A DNA stretch of 64,000 nucleotides. Origin: Allobosea sp. UNC402CLCol. GTDB lineage: Bacteria; Pseudomonadota; Alphaproteobacteria; Rhizobiales; Beijerinckiaceae. The stretch covers positions 327,955 to 391,954 of the forward strand of contig NZ_KN050692.1 of NCBI RefSeq assembly GCF_000745475.1, given 5' to 3'. The position numbers and the translations under genes are program-made. Below are positions 45,028 through 54,444 of the stretch, one piece after another. Below the pieces are notes generated by a model. It was not told the origin of the DNA. It searched no databases and saw only the letters and a program-made list of their open reading frames with translations. Each line of letters begins with the position of its first letter. Positions within the stretch are counted from its first letter, which is position 1.

Positions 45028-45746
45028 GCCGTCTTTCGCCTTTTGCCGACGAAGAGCGCGATGGTCCCGGCGACGAGTCCGGCCACGATGAGGTCGAAGC
45101 CGCCGCCGATGAAGCGCTCGCAGATCGGGGCCAGCACGAGGCCGAGGATCAACGCGACCACATCGCCGCGATGGCGCAGCCCCGCCGTGAGCGAGACGAG
45201 GAAGAAGATCGGCGTGAGGCAGAGCAGCCCGGCGGCGAACGGCAAGGGCAGCGCCCCGACGAGATAATAGCCCGCGAAGGTGCCGAGCGCGCTCACCGCC
45301 ATGCAGGTGTTGGCGAAGGCGAGGAAATAGGGAACGCGCTGGTGCAGCGGGATCGCCGGCAGCCGCCGCAGGCCCTCGGTCCAGGCGGTGACGGCGACGT
45401 AATGCGCCAGCAGGAGCTGCAGCCAGACGCTCTGGCCGGGGCGGCGCAGCAAGGGCAGGATCGCGACCGTCATCGGCAGGAAGCGCAGCGACGCAAAGCC
45501 GATCGCGATGGCGATCGCGCTCCAGGCCGCGCCCGCCGCGATCGAGGCAAAGAACAGCACCTGAGAGGGGCCGGCCCAGACGAGAATGGTGGAGAGGACC
45601 GCGCTGCCGACGGGGTAGCCGACATCGCGCGCCAGCGAGCCGATGCCGACCAGGCCGAAGCCGACGATCCAGGCCGGCAGCGACAGCGCATCGCGCATGC
45701 CGGCCAACGCGACGCGCTGCCAGCTCCAATCGGCGGATACGCTCAT
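45024..45746 (-). CDS. azlC: AzlC family branched-chain amino acid exporter subunit
   Basis: The 240-residue inner-membrane protein has about six transmembrane segments. It includes WIVGFGLVGIGSLARDVGYPVGSAVLSTILVWAGPSQVLFFASIAAG and SLRFLPMTVAILPLL, typical of AzlC. The start is 45746. It is co-transcribed with azlD downstream by ATGA overlap. The likely substrate is branched-chain amino acids, from the family. Confidence 0.9.
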   Translation of the reverse strand: MSVSADWSWQRVALAGMRDALSLPAWIVGFGLVGIGSLARDVGYPVGSAVLSTILVWAGPSQVLFFASIAAGAAWSAIAIAIGFASLRFLPMTVAILPLLRRPGQSVWLQLLLAHYVAVTAWTEGLRRLPAIPLHQRVPYFLAFANTCMAVSALGTFAGYYLVGALPLPFAAGLLCLTPIFFLVSLTAGLRHRGDVVALILGLVLAPICERFIGGGFDLIVAGLVAGTIALFVGKRRKTA

Positions 45747-45971
45747 GCGGTCATCGGCGGGAAGGCTCGGGAGGGTTCAGGTCCCGGCGAATCCGGAGCC
45801 CCCTCCTCTATCGTTCACGCAGCCGACGCTTGCATAGACATCAGCAAGCCGGCCTGCCCTGCGGTAGTTGCAAAGGGAACCAGGCGGCGAAGCGGAATCC
45901 GCGAGCACCGCACAGCCGCAGGGTTCAGCGACGAGCCATGGCTTCGCCGCGCGCGGGATGACGGCGCCGCC

Positions 45972-46256
45972 TCAGCCCTTGCCCTTCAGGGCCATGGCGA
46001 TCAGCTCGTTGGCGAAGTCGACCAGCTCCTTGGGGATGCCGCCGACCGACTTGATGCCGAGATAGATCAGATAGATGAAGGCCGGGACCAGGATCCAGCC
46101 CAGCACCTCCTCGAAGATAATGCGCCGCCGCCGGCGGCGGCTGCGCTTCTCGAACCAGCCGAGCTTTTCCTTCTGCCGCGGCGGTGGCGCGGCGGTTTCG
46201 GTCGCGACCTCGCCGGTCTCGGTCGCCAGCGTCGCAGTCTTCCGTCTGAACAGCAC
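45972..46256 (-). CDS. small hypothetical membrane protein beside clpA
   Basis: The 94-residue protein has a basic cytoplasmic part (EKRSRRRRRRIIFEEVLG) and one transmembrane helix (WILVPAFIYLIYLGI), then VGGIPKELVDFANELIAMALKG. It lies 14 bases after the clpA stop on the same strand. It has no assigned family. It may be an operon partner of clpA. Confidence 0.65.
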   Translation of the reverse strand: MLFRRKTATLATETGEVATETAAPPPRQKEKLGWFEKRSRRRRRRIIFEEVLGWILVPAFIYLIYLGIKSVGGIPKELVDFANELIAMALKGKG

Positions 46257-46270
46257 GTCTTAACGCCTTC

Positions 46271-48823
46271 TCACGCCTTGGTCAGCGGAACCTTCGGCAC
46301 CGTGCGGACGGCACGGCCGGACGCCTTGGTCGGCGCGGCCGAGCCGCCCGGTGCCCCATTCGACCCCGTGCCGGCTGACCCTGCACCACCTTTGGGAGCA
46401 CGACGAGGCGGAACGGGCTTGGCCGGGGCGGCGCCCGACACCTTGGCGCGCGACTTCGGCTCGCGCTTTGCGGTGGCGGCCACGACATCCTTCTCCGGCT
46501 TCGGCTTGACCGGGCCATCGGGGAACTCGAGGCCGAGCACCTTGATGCCGGTCTCGGACTGGACGACCACGACCTTGACGGCGCCGCCGCCCTTGAGACG
46601 CCCGAACAGCACCTCATCGGCGAGCGGCGTCTTGATCGTCTGCTGGATGAGCCGGGCCATCGGCCGGGCGCCCATCGCCTCGTCATAGCCGTTCTCAACC
46701 AGCCAGTCGCGCGCCTCGTCCGAGAGCTCGATGGTGACGTTGCGGTCGGCGAGCTGCGCCTCGAGCTGGAGCACGAACTTGTCGACGACGCGGGCGACCA
46801 CGGTCTTCGGCAGGTGGCCGAAGGAGATCGTCGCATCGAGACGATTGCGGAACTCCGGCGCGAACAGCTTGTTGATCGCCTCGGTATCGTCACCCTCGCG
46901 CTTCTGGCGGGTGAAGCCATAGGCGTTCTTGGCCAGATCGGCCGCGCCGGCATTGGTCGTCATGATCAGGATGACGTTCCTGAAATCGACCTGCTTGCCG
47001 TTGTTGTCGGTCAGCTTGCCGTGGTCCATCACCTGCAGGAGGATGTTGAACAGGTCGGGATGGGCCTTCTCGATCTCGTCGAGCAGCAGGACGCTGTGCG
47101 GATGCTGGTCGATCTGGTCGGTCAGCAGGCCGCCCTGGTCGAAGCCGACATAGCCCGGAGGCGCACCGATCAGCCGCGAGACGGTGTGGCGCTCCATATA
47201 TTCCGACATGTCGAAGCGGATCAGCTCGACGCCGAGCGAAGAGGCGAGCTGGCGCGCGACCTCCGTCTTGCCGACGCCGGTCGGGCCGGCGAAGAGATAG
47301 CTGCCGATCGGCTTCTCGCCATCGCGCAGGCCGGCACGGGCGAGCTTGATCGCCGAAGACAGCGCCTCGATCGCCTTCTCCTGGCCGTAGACGGAGCGCT
47401 TCAGCGTCTCCTCGAGGTTGCGCAGCACCTCGGCATCGTCCTTCGAGACGGTCTTGGCCGGGATGCGGGCCATGGTCGAGATCGCGACCTCGACCTCCTT
47501 CACGCCGATGGTCTTCTTGCGCTTGCCCTCGGGCAGCAGCATCTGCGAGGCGCCGGTCTCGTCGATGACGTCGATCGCCTTGTCCGGCAGCTTGCGATCA
47601 TGGATGTAGCGCGCCGAGAGCTCCACCGCCGCCTTGATGGCGTCGCTGGTGTAGCGCAGCTTGTGGAACTCCTCGAAATAGGGCTTGAGGCCCTTGAGGA
47701 TCTCGATCGTGTCCGGGATCGACGGCTCGTTGACGTCGATCTTCTGGAAGCGGCGCACCAGCGCCCGGTCCTTCTCGAAATACTGGCGGTATTCCTTGTA
47801 GGTGGTCGAGCCGATGCAGCGCAGCGTGCCGGAGGCGAGCGCGGGCTTGAGCAGGTTGGAGGCGTCCATCGCGCCGCCCGAGGTCGCACCGGCGCCGATC
47901 ACCGTATGGATCTCGTCGATGAACATGATCGCCTTCGGGTGCTGCTCGATCTCCTTCATCACCTGCTTGAGGCGCTCCTCGAAGTCGCCGCGATAGCGCG
48001 TGCCGGCGAGCAGCGTGCCCATGTCGAGCGAGAAGACGGTGGCGTCGTGCAGCACCTCCGGCACCTCGCCGCGGATGATCTTGAGCGCGAGGCCCTCGGC
48101 GATCGCGGTCTTGCCGACGCCGGGGTCGCCGACCAGCAGGGGGTTGTTCTTCTGGCGGCGGCAGAGGATCTGGATGGTGCGCTGGACCTCGGCCTCGCGG
48201 CCGATCAGCGGATCGATGCGCCCGTCCCTCGCCTTGCGGTTGAGGTTGACGCAGTAAGCGTCGAGCGCGCTTTCCTTTTTCTTCTTCTCCTTGTCGTCGC
48301 TCTGGCCCTGCTCGGCGCGCTGCTCACGCTGCGGCTCGGCATCGTCCTCGGCGCCGCGCACCGGACGGCTCTCGCTGGCGCCCGGGCGCTTGGCGATGCC
48401 GTGGCTGATGTAGTTGACCGCGTCGTAGCGGGTCATGTCCTGCTCCTGCAGGAAGTAGGCGGCGTGGCTCTCGCGCTCGGCGAACATCGCGACGAGCACG
48501 TTGGCGCCGGTCACCTCCTCGCGGCCGGAGGACTGGACATGGATGACGGCGCGCTGGATCACGCGCTGGAAGCCCGCCGTCGGCTTGGAATCGTCACGGC
48601 CGTCGGTGACCAGATTGGTCAGCTCGGCGTCGATGTAGTCGACGAGGTTGCGACGAAGCAGGTCGAGATCGACGCTGCAGGCGCGCATCACCGCGGCCGC
48701 GTCCTGATCATCGACCAGCGCGAGCAGGAGATGCTCGAGAGTGGCGTATTCGTGGCGGCGCTCATTGGCCAGAGCCAGAGCCCGGTGAAGCGCCTGTTCG
48801 AGACTGCGCGAGAAACTCGGCAA
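46271..48823 (-). CDS. clpA: ATP-dependent Clp protease ATP-binding subunit ClpA
   Basis: This 850-residue unfoldase works with ClpP and the adaptor ClpS. The N domain begins FSRSLEQALHRALALANERRHEYATLEHLLLAL. AAA1 has GDPGVGKTAIAEGL and FIDEIHTVIGAG; AAA2 has GPTGVGKTEVARQL and LLLDEIEKAHPDLFN. The ClpP-docking loop reads AYGFTRQ rather than IGL or IGF. A Lys/Pro/Ala-rich tail of about 75 residues extends beyond E. coli ClpA (758 aa). clpS lies upstream on the same strand. Confidence 0.97.
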   Translation of the reverse strand: MPSFSRSLEQALHRALALANERRHEYATLEHLLLALVDDQDAAAVMRACSVDLDLLRRNLVDYIDAELTNLVTDGRDDSKPTAGFQRVIQRAVIHVQSSGREEVTGANVLVAMFAERESHAAYFLQEQDMTRYDAVNYISHGIAKRPGASESRPVRGAEDDAEPQREQRAEQGQSDDKEKKKKESALDAYCVNLNRKARDGRIDPLIGREAEVQRTIQILCRRQKNNPLLVGDPGVGKTAIAEGLALKIIRGEVPEVLHDATVFSLDMGTLLAGTRYRGDFEERLKQVMKEIEQHPKAIMFIDEIHTVIGAGATSGGAMDASNLLKPALASGTLRCIGSTTYKEYRQYFEKDRALVRRFQKIDVNEPSIPDTIEILKGLKPYFEEFHKLRYTSDAIKAAVELSARYIHDRKLPDKAIDVIDETGASQMLLPEGKRKKTIGVKEVEVAISTMARIPAKTVSKDDAEVLRNLEETLKRSVYGQEKAIEALSSAIKLARAGLRDGEKPIGSYLFAGPTGVGKTEVARQLASSLGVELIRFDMSEYMERHTVSRLIGAPPGYVGFDQGGLLTDQIDQHPHSVLLLDEIEKAHPDLFNILLQVMDHGKLTDNNGKQVDFRNVILIMTTNAGAADLAKNAYGFTRQKREGDDTEAINKLFAPEFRNRLDATISFGHLPKTVVARVVDKFVLQLEAQLADRNVTIELSDEARDWLVENGYDEAMGARPMARLIQQTIKTPLADEVLFGRLKGGGAVKVVVVQSETGIKVLGLEFPDGPVKPKPEKDVVAATAKREPKSRAKVSGAAPAKPVPPRRAPKGGAGSAGTGSNGAPGGSAAPTKASGRAVRTVPKVPLTKA

Positions 48824-48866
48824 GGGGCGCGCTCCTATCTGTTTTGAGAGGGTGAAATACCCAAGG

Positions 48867-49208
48867 CTACTTCTTCTCCATCACGCATTGCAGCGGATGC
48901 ATGTGCTTGCGCGCCAGATCCATCACCAGCGTAACCTTGGTCTCGGCGACCTCGTAAGTGAAGACGCCGCATTCGCCGACGCCGTTCTGATGCACATGCA
49001 TCATGATCCGCGTGGCTTCGGAGCGATCCTTGTTGAAGAACCGCTCCAGCACGTGAACGACGAACTCCATCGGCGTGTAGTCGTCGTTCAAGAGCAGGAC
49101 ACGATAAAGATTGGGCTTGCGCGTGCGAGTCCGGGTCAGCACCGCCGTCCCGGTTCCCTCGCGCCCGCCATCGGCCGGCGGCCCGGCCCGTTTCGGGCGG
49201 TCGGCCAT
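48867..49208 (-). CDS. clpS: ATP-dependent Clp protease adaptor ClpS
   Basis: This N-end rule adaptor binds ClpA and proteins with destabilising N termini. The core LYRVLLLNDDYTPMEFVVHVLERFF and IMMHVHQNGVGECGVFTYEVAETKV are clear, with the acidic patch and hydrophobic pocket residues present. The start is uncertain: ATG 49208 gives 113 residues and a disordered N tail, but in-frame starts up to 49334 exist. It lies 43 bases upstream of clpA in the same direction. Confidence 0.93.
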   Translation of the reverse strand: MADRPKRAGPPADGGREGTGTAVLTRTRTRKPNLYRVLLLNDDYTPMEFVVHVLERFFNKDRSEATRIMMHVHQNGVGECGVFTYEVAETKVTLVMDLARKHMHPLQCVMEKK

Positions 49209-49510
49209 GCCGACGGTGCCCGCGACACGCTCAGCGCGCGCGGACATCCCCTGCGAAATCCCGGCTCGCATCGCTCTGCCCTGGCCTGCCTCGCTCATAT
49301 CCGTCCGCGCCGTACCCAACCGATCCCGCATCACGATCCAAGATAGTGCTTCGTCACTGAATTTACAGACCTCGTCTCCGCTTCGCCAGCCTGTTCGCGT
49401 CGCAGCCGATCAACTCTGCGCTGGCCTCGCCCGCCCCGACCCCGGACCGCGACTTGACCGGGGCGGTGCAGCAGCCATATGCCCGGCTGCCCGCCCGCAA
49501 AGGAAATGCC

Positions 49511-50380
49511 ATGACCCCGCACGCCATCGTCTCCATCGGCGAGGATCTCGCCCGGCCCGTGCGCTTCGGCAACGCCCTGCCGCTCGCGCTGATCGCCGGC
49601 CCCTGCCAGATGGAAAGCCGGGGCCATGCGCTGGAATGCGCGCTGGCGCTCAAGGAGATCGCGACGGCGCTCGGCATCGGGCTGGTGTTCAAGACCTCCT
49701 TCGACAAGGCGAACCGGACCAGCGTGCGCGGCCAGCGCGGCATGGGGCTGGAAGCCGCCCTGCCCGTCTTCGCGGAGATCCGCGAGCGCACCGGCATGCC
49801 CGTCCTGACCGACGTGCATGATGCGAGTCAATGCGCGCCCGTGGCGGAGGTGGTGGACGTGCTGCAGATCCCCGCCTTTCTCTGCCGCCAGACCGACCTG
49901 CTTGTCGCGGCGGCGAAGACCGGCCGGGTGGTCAACATCAAGAAGGGTCAGTTCCTCGCTCCCTGGGATATGGTGAACGTCGCCAACAAGGTGACGGAAA
50001 GCGGCAATGCGAATGTCATGCTGACCGAGCGCGGGGCCTCCTTCGGCTACAATACGCTGGTCACCGACATGCGCTCCCTGCCGATCATGGCCGAGATCGG
50101 CGCCCCCGTGATCTTCGACGCCACCCATTCGGTGCAGCAGCCGGGCGGCAAGGGCTCCTCCTCCGGGGGGCAGCGCGAATTCGTGCCGGTGCTCGCGCGC
50201 GCGGCGGTGGCGGTCGGCGTCGCCGGCGTCTTCATCGAGACGCATCCCGACCCGGACAAGGCGCCGTCCGACGGGCCGAACATGGTGCCGCTGTCGGAGT
50301 TCCAGAGCCTGATCGCCGAGCTGCAGGGTTTCGATCGTCTCGCCAAGGGCCGCCCGTCGCCAAACCTGGCCTATGTCTGA
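49511..50380 (+). CDS. kdsA: 2-dehydro-3-deoxyphosphooctonate aldolase (KDO8P synthase)
   Basis: The 289-residue enzyme joins phosphoenolpyruvate and arabinose-5-phosphate to make KDO-8-phosphate for lipopolysaccharide. Family blocks are LIAGPCQMESRGHAL, FKTSFDKANRTS, RGQRGMGLE, NIKKGQFLAPWDM, LTERGASFGYN and FDATHSVQQPGG. AAAGGAAATGCC precedes ATG 49511. It overlaps the MFS gene by eight bases. Confidence 0.97.
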   Translation: MTPHAIVSIGEDLARPVRFGNALPLALIAGPCQMESRGHALECALALKEIATALGIGLVFKTSFDKANRTSVRGQRGMGLEAALPVFAEIRERTGMPVLTDVHDASQCAPVAEVVDVLQIPAFLCRQTDLLVAAAKTGRVVNIKKGQFLAPWDMVNVANKVTESGNANVMLTERGASFGYNTLVTDMRSLPIMAEIGAPVIFDATHSVQQPGGKGSSSGGQREFVPVLARAAVAVGVAGVFIETHPDPDKAPSDGPNMVPLSEFQSLIAELQGFDRLAKGRPSPNLAYV

Positions 50381-51569
50381 GCCGAAGCCGGCCGCCGGCC
50401 ATGATCTCGGCGCCCTCATCCCCGTGCTGGGGCTGTGCGGCTTCGCCTCGACCTTCACCATGCGGCTGGTCGACCCGCTGGTGCCGACGCTCGCCGCCGA
50501 ATTCGGCCAGAGCGTCCACCAGATCGCCTTCCTGGTGACGGCCTTCGCCGGCTGCTATGCGCTCGGCCAGCCCTTCCTCGGTCCGATCGCCGACTCGGTC
50601 GGGAAGCTGCGCAGCATCTCGACCTGCCTCGCCTTGCTGTGCGTGCTGTCCGGCCTTGCGGCCTTCGCCACCAACTACTGGATGCTGTTCGCGCTGCGTG
50701 CCGGAGCCGGCGTGATGGCGGGCGGCGTGATCCCCGCCGCGATGGCGGCGATCGGCGATAGGGCTCCGATGGCCGAGCGGCAGATCATGCTCGGTCGCTT
50801 CCTCGTCATCATGATCATCGGCCAGATGGCGGGCGCCTCGTTCTCGGGGGTGGTCGCCGACCATATCGGCTGGCGGGCGGTGCTGGGGGTGGCTGCCGCG
50901 CTCGCGGCCTGCGGCGCGCTGGTGGTGCGGCTCGTCCTGAAGCCCCGACCCCTCGCCGAACGGCCGCCGCTGAGTCTCGCCGGCGCCATGACGAGCTACG
51001 CAGCCGTCTTCGCCAATCCGCGCAGCAAGGTGCTGTACGGCCTCGTGCTGCTGGAAGGCGCGCTGATCTTCGGCTTGCCACCCTTCGTCGCTGCGATCCT
51101 GCACGAGCGCTCGGGCACCGGCCCATCCGAGGCGGGGATCGCCATCGGCGCGATGGGGCTTGGCGGGTTGGTCTATGGCCTGCTGACGCGCATCCTTGTC
51201 CAGCGCGTCGGACCTGCGCAGATGATGCGCCTTGGCGGGCTTGCCGTGGCGCTGGCCGATTTCGCCTTCATCCTGCCAGCGCCATGGTGGACGTCGATCG
51301 GCATCTTCCTGTCAATCGGCTTCGGCTTCTTCCTGATCCACGGAACGTTCCAGGCCCAGGCGACGGAGCTTGCTCCCACGGCACGCGGTTCGGCGATGGC
51401 GCTCTTCGCCTGCTTCTTCTTCATGGGCCACGCGACCGGGCCGCTGCTGATGGGCACGGCCCTTCAAGCGCTCGGCACGCAAGGAGCGCTCGCCCTCTTC
51501 GGCACCGCCGTCGGCCTGCTCGGGCTGATGGCGCCGAAGCTGCTGCCGCCCTTGGGCTCGCGGACCTGA
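50373..51569 (+). CDS. MFS transporter
   Basis: The 398-residue inner-membrane protein has twelve predicted helices. The signature between helices 2 and 3 is GPIADSVGKLRSIS, and helix 5 has RFLVIMIIGQMAGASFSGVVADHIGWRAVLG, as in drug-efflux (DHA1) members. The substrate is unknown. It is translationally coupled to kdsA. Confidence 0.9.
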   Translation: MSEPKPAAGHDLGALIPVLGLCGFASTFTMRLVDPLVPTLAAEFGQSVHQIAFLVTAFAGCYALGQPFLGPIADSVGKLRSISTCLALLCVLSGLAAFATNYWMLFALRAGAGVMAGGVIPAAMAAIGDRAPMAERQIMLGRFLVIMIIGQMAGASFSGVVADHIGWRAVLGVAAALAACGALVVRLVLKPRPLAERPPLSLAGAMTSYAAVFANPRSKVLYGLVLLEGALIFGLPPFVAAILHERSGTGPSEAGIAIGAMGLGGLVYGLLTRILVQRVGPAQMMRLGGLAVALADFAFILPAPWWTSIGIFLSIGFGFFLIHGTFQAQATELAPTARGSAMALFACFFFMGHATGPLLMGTALQALGTQGALALFGTAVGLLGLMAPKLLPPLGSRT

Positions 51570-51585
51570 GAGGTACACGCCGCCG

Positions 51586-51676
51586 TCATGCTCGGGCTTG
51601 ACCCGAGCATGTCTTCCCAAAGGACGTTCCCTGCGCTCCTCTGCCCGGAGATTCTCGGGTCAGGCCCGAGAACGAC
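51586..51676. repeat. intergenic repeat, family A, copy 2
   Basis: It begins GTCATGCTCGGGCTTGAC and ends CCCGAGAACGAC, with dyads inside. It lies between the convergent MFS and queF genes. Its left half is the inverse of the right half of 16810-16901. Confidence 0.7.
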
Positions 51677-51703
51677 GCCCGGCTCCCAAACGTCCGGCCG
51701 GCC

Positions 51704-52159
51704 TCAGCGCCCGCGATAGGGCGCGACGCCCTGGTCGGGCAGCCAGAGCCCCTTCGGCGGCTCACCGGTCTGCCAGAACACGTCGATCGGGATGCCGCCG
51801 CGCGGATACCAGTAGCCGCCGATGCGGAACCATTCCGGTTCCAGCAGATCGACCAGTGTCTTGCCGATGCCGACGGTGCAATCCTCATGGAAGGCGCCGT
51901 GGTTGCGGAACGAGGCGAGATAGAGCTTGAGCGACTTCGACTCCACCAGCCACTGGCCCGGCAGATAGTCGATGACGAGGATGCCGAAATCCGGCTGGCC
52001 CGTCACCGGACAGATCGAGGTGAATTCCGGGCAGGTGAAGCGGGCGAGATAATGCGTACCGGCATGGGGATTGGGCACGCGGTCGAGGCGGGCTTCCTGC
52101 GGCGAGGCCGGCAGCGCGCTGGATTGCCCGAGCTGCAAGGTCGAGGCGTCGATGGACAT
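51704..52159 (-). CDS. queF: NADPH-dependent 7-cyano-7-deazaguanine reductase QueF
   Basis: The 151-residue unimodular enzyme reduces preQ0 to preQ1 in queuosine synthesis. The nucleophilic Cys lies in FTSICPVTGQPDF, and SKSLKLYLASFRNHGAFHEDCT is the QueF motif with substrate Glu/His/Asp. ATG 52159 gives the usual length. tgt, which inserts the product into tRNA, is 5 kb away. Confidence 0.96.
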   Translation of the reverse strand: MSIDASTLQLGQSSALPASPQEARLDRVPNPHAGTHYLARFTCPEFTSICPVTGQPDFGILVIDYLPGQWLVESKSLKLYLASFRNHGAFHEDCTVGIGKTLVDLLEPEWFRIGGYWYPRGGIPIDVFWQTGEPPKGLWLPDQGVAPYRGR

Positions 52160-52188
52160 CGGATGCTCCTGTGTTTGCGCCGCTTCTA

Positions 52189-52237
52189 GAGCAGGACGCG
52201 AAACAGTGGGAGCCGGTTTTTCGCGAGAATCCTGCCC
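52189..52237. repeat. palindromic intergenic repeat, family D
   Basis: GAGCAGGACGCGAAA and its imperfect inverse TTTTTCGCGAGAATCCTGC enclose CAGTGGGAGCCGG. This is a common Rhizobiales intergenic palindrome. The gap 52160-52482 shows nothing else that I can support. Confidence 0.6.
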
Positions 52238-52482
52238 CAACCCTTTGGCCAGAGCATCTTGCGCGATGGTGGGAGCTGCCCGTGCAGGCGCATGACCCTT
52301 CGGCGCGCATCGGAGCCGGGCCGCATAGCCTCGCCCGTATCGGACAAGCGCAGAGATCGCCCCAAAGACCTACCGGGCGCGATATCTCAATATTTATCGA
52401 TCTTCCACACGCATCCTTGCGACGCACCATGCAACATCATAGTGCAAATCAATAGCGTAACGGATCAGATCCCGATAATTTT

Positions 52483-52713
52483 ATGATAATTGCGGGTATA
52501 TTATTTCTGCTCGGTATTCTGATTGGCCTGTCCTATGGCTATCCGGCCATCGTCATTGCCAGCGCCGCTTTGACGCTCTTCTTCTTTCCGCTCTGGTTGA
52601 TCCGCGGAGAGCTGAGCTTCTTCACCCTCTTCATCTGGATCGGCTATCTGTTCGCGCTCCAGAGCGGCTTCCTGCTTGGCAGCTATTTCGCCACGCCGGA
52701 TGACGAGGCGTGA
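52483..52713 (+). CDS. small hypothetical membrane protein
   Basis: The 76-residue, strongly hydrophobic protein shows two to three transmembrane helices (MIIAGILFLLGILIGLSYG, IVIASAALTLFFFPLWLI and FFTLFIWIGYLFALQSG) and ends PDDEA. The upstream region is AT-rich. Its stop directly abuts the stop of a small convergent gene. No family is recognised. Confidence 0.5.
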   Translation: MIIAGILFLLGILIGLSYGYPAIVIASAALTLFFFPLWLIRGELSFFTLFIWIGYLFALQSGFLLGSYFATPDDEA

Positions 52714-52839
52714 TCACCAGAACCAGATCGGCCTGCCGGCGTAGAGGCACAGGCCGACCCACCACGCGACGGTCAGCGCGCACCAGAACAGGACAAGGGC
52801 GAGAGAGGGGCGACGACGAGCGGACATATTCTGGAACAT
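52714..52839 (-). CDS. small transmembrane protein (41 aa)
   Basis: The frame encodes a basic N terminus (MSARRRPS) and one membrane helix (LALVLFWCALTVAWWVGLCLYAG). GGGAAACAAGC precedes ATG 52839. Stops of this and the convergent gene are adjacent. It is a tentative call based on the signal-anchor pattern. Confidence 0.35.
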   Translation of the reverse strand: MFQNMSARRRPSLALVLFWCALTVAWWVGLCLYAGRPIWFW

Positions 52840-53139
52840 GCTTGTTTCCCGATGAGGCGAAGCGCCAAAACCATCGAAAAATCCGCAATCATCGCGCCAC
52901 GCCTTGCCGGTCCGCGTTCCAGAGTAGCCGCTCTTCACACAGTCTCCTCTCGCCTGATCGCGCGGGCCAGAAAGCGCGATCGGCCTTGCCGCGATGCGCA
53001 ACCCACAAGGAGGCCTCATTATGGCTTCCCGCGCCATGACGCGCCGGCCGGCTTGACCCCACCCCATGTCTAGCCAAGGCCGGGAACAGCCTCTAGAAGC
53101 TGCCTGTCCTTCCCGCTTGCCCCTTCTCCGGAGCCTGCC

Positions 53140-54423
53140 ATGACCGCCATCATCGACATCATCGGACGCCAGATCCTCGATTCCCGCGGCAATCCGACGG
53201 TCGAGGTCGATGTGGTGCTCGAGGACGGCTCGATGGGCCGCGCCGCCGTTCCCTCCGGCGCCTCGACCGGCGCGCATGAGGCGGTGGAACTGCGCGACGG
53301 CGACAAGTCGCGCTATCTCGGCAAGGGCGTCCTGCAGGCTGTCGAGTCGGTCAATGTCGCGATCGCCGAGGCGATCGTCGCGATGGACGCCGAGGACCAG
53401 ACCGCGATCGACCAGACGATGATCGAGCTCGACGGCACGCCGAACAAGCGCAAGCTCGGCGCCAACGCCATCCTCGGCGTCTCGCTTGCCGTCGCCAAGG
53501 CTGCTGCCGAGGCGTCCGGCCTGCCGCTCTACCGCTATGTCGGCGGTACCTCGGCCCGCGTCCTGCCCGTGCCGATGATGAACATCGTCAATGGCGGCGC
53601 CCATGCCGACAATCCGATCGACTTCCAGGAATTCATGGTGATGCCGATCGGCGCGAGCTCCTTCGCCGAAGGCCTGCGCATGGGGGCGGAGATCTTCCAC
53701 ACGCTGAAGAAGAAGCTGCACGACGCCGGCCACAACACCAATGTCGGCGACGAGGGCGGCTTCGCCCCCAACATCAAGTCGGCGGAAGCGGCACTGGATT
53801 TCGTCATGCAGGCGGTCGAGGCGGCCGGTTACAAGCCGGGCGAGGACATCGCGCTGGCGCTCGACTGCGCCGCGACCGAGTTCTTCAAGGACGGTTCCTA
53901 TGTCTATGAGGGCGAGCGCAAGACGCGCGATCCCAAGGCGCAGGCCAAGTACCTCGCCAAGCTCGTCGGCAGCTATCCGATCGTCTCGATCGAGGACGGC
54001 ATGGCCGAGGATGACTGGGAGGGCTGGAAGGCTTTGACCGACCTCGTCGGGGCGAAGTGCCAGCTCGTCGGCGACGATCTCTTCGTCACCAATGTCGAGC
54101 GCCTGTCGCGCGGCATCAAGAGCAAGACCGCCAACTCGATCCTGGTCAAGGTCAACCAGATCGGCACGCTGACCGAGACTCTCGCCGCCGTCGATATGGC
54201 GCAGCGCGCCGGCTACACGGCGGTGATGTCGCACCGCTCGGGCGAGACCGAGGACTCGACCATCGCCGACCTCGCCGTCGCCACCAATTGCGGGCAGATC
54301 AAGACCGGCTCGCTCGCCCGCTCTGACCGGACCGCGAAGTACAACCAGCTTCTGCGCATCGAGGAAGAACTCGGCACGCAGGCGATCTATGCCGGCCGCG
54401 CCGCGCTGAAGGCCCTCGCCTGA
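53140..54423 (+). CDS. eno: enolase
   Basis: This 427-residue glycolytic enzyme interconverts 2-phosphoglycerate and phosphoenolpyruvate. The N terminus IIDIIGRQILDSRGNPTVEVDV, the loop ASTGAHEAVELRDGD, GGAHADNPIDFQEFM and the signature VMSHRSGETEDSTIADLAVA are present. The 300-base region upstream has no gene call and must hold its promoter. Confidence 0.98.
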   Translation: MTAIIDIIGRQILDSRGNPTVEVDVVLEDGSMGRAAVPSGASTGAHEAVELRDGDKSRYLGKGVLQAVESVNVAIAEAIVAMDAEDQTAIDQTMIELDGTPNKRKLGANAILGVSLAVAKAAAEASGLPLYRYVGGTSARVLPVPMMNIVNGGAHADNPIDFQEFMVMPIGASSFAEGLRMGAEIFHTLKKKLHDAGHNTNVGDEGGFAPNIKSAEAALDFVMQAVEAAGYKPGEDIALALDCAATEFFKDGSYVYEGERKTRDPKAQAKYLAKLVGSYPIVSIEDGMAEDDWEGWKALTDLVGAKCQLVGDDLFVTNVERLSRGIKSKTANSILVKVNQIGTLTETLAAVDMAQRAGYTAVMSHRSGETEDSTIADLAVATNCGQIKTGSLARSDRTAKYNQLLRIEEELGTQAIYAGRAALKALA

Positions 54424-54444
54424 TCGAGGCCCGCGCTGCCGCGC

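Noticed and set aside
46814..48847. 677-codon open frame antisense to clpA
   Set aside because: Composition is typical of an antisense shadow and no family pattern is seen.
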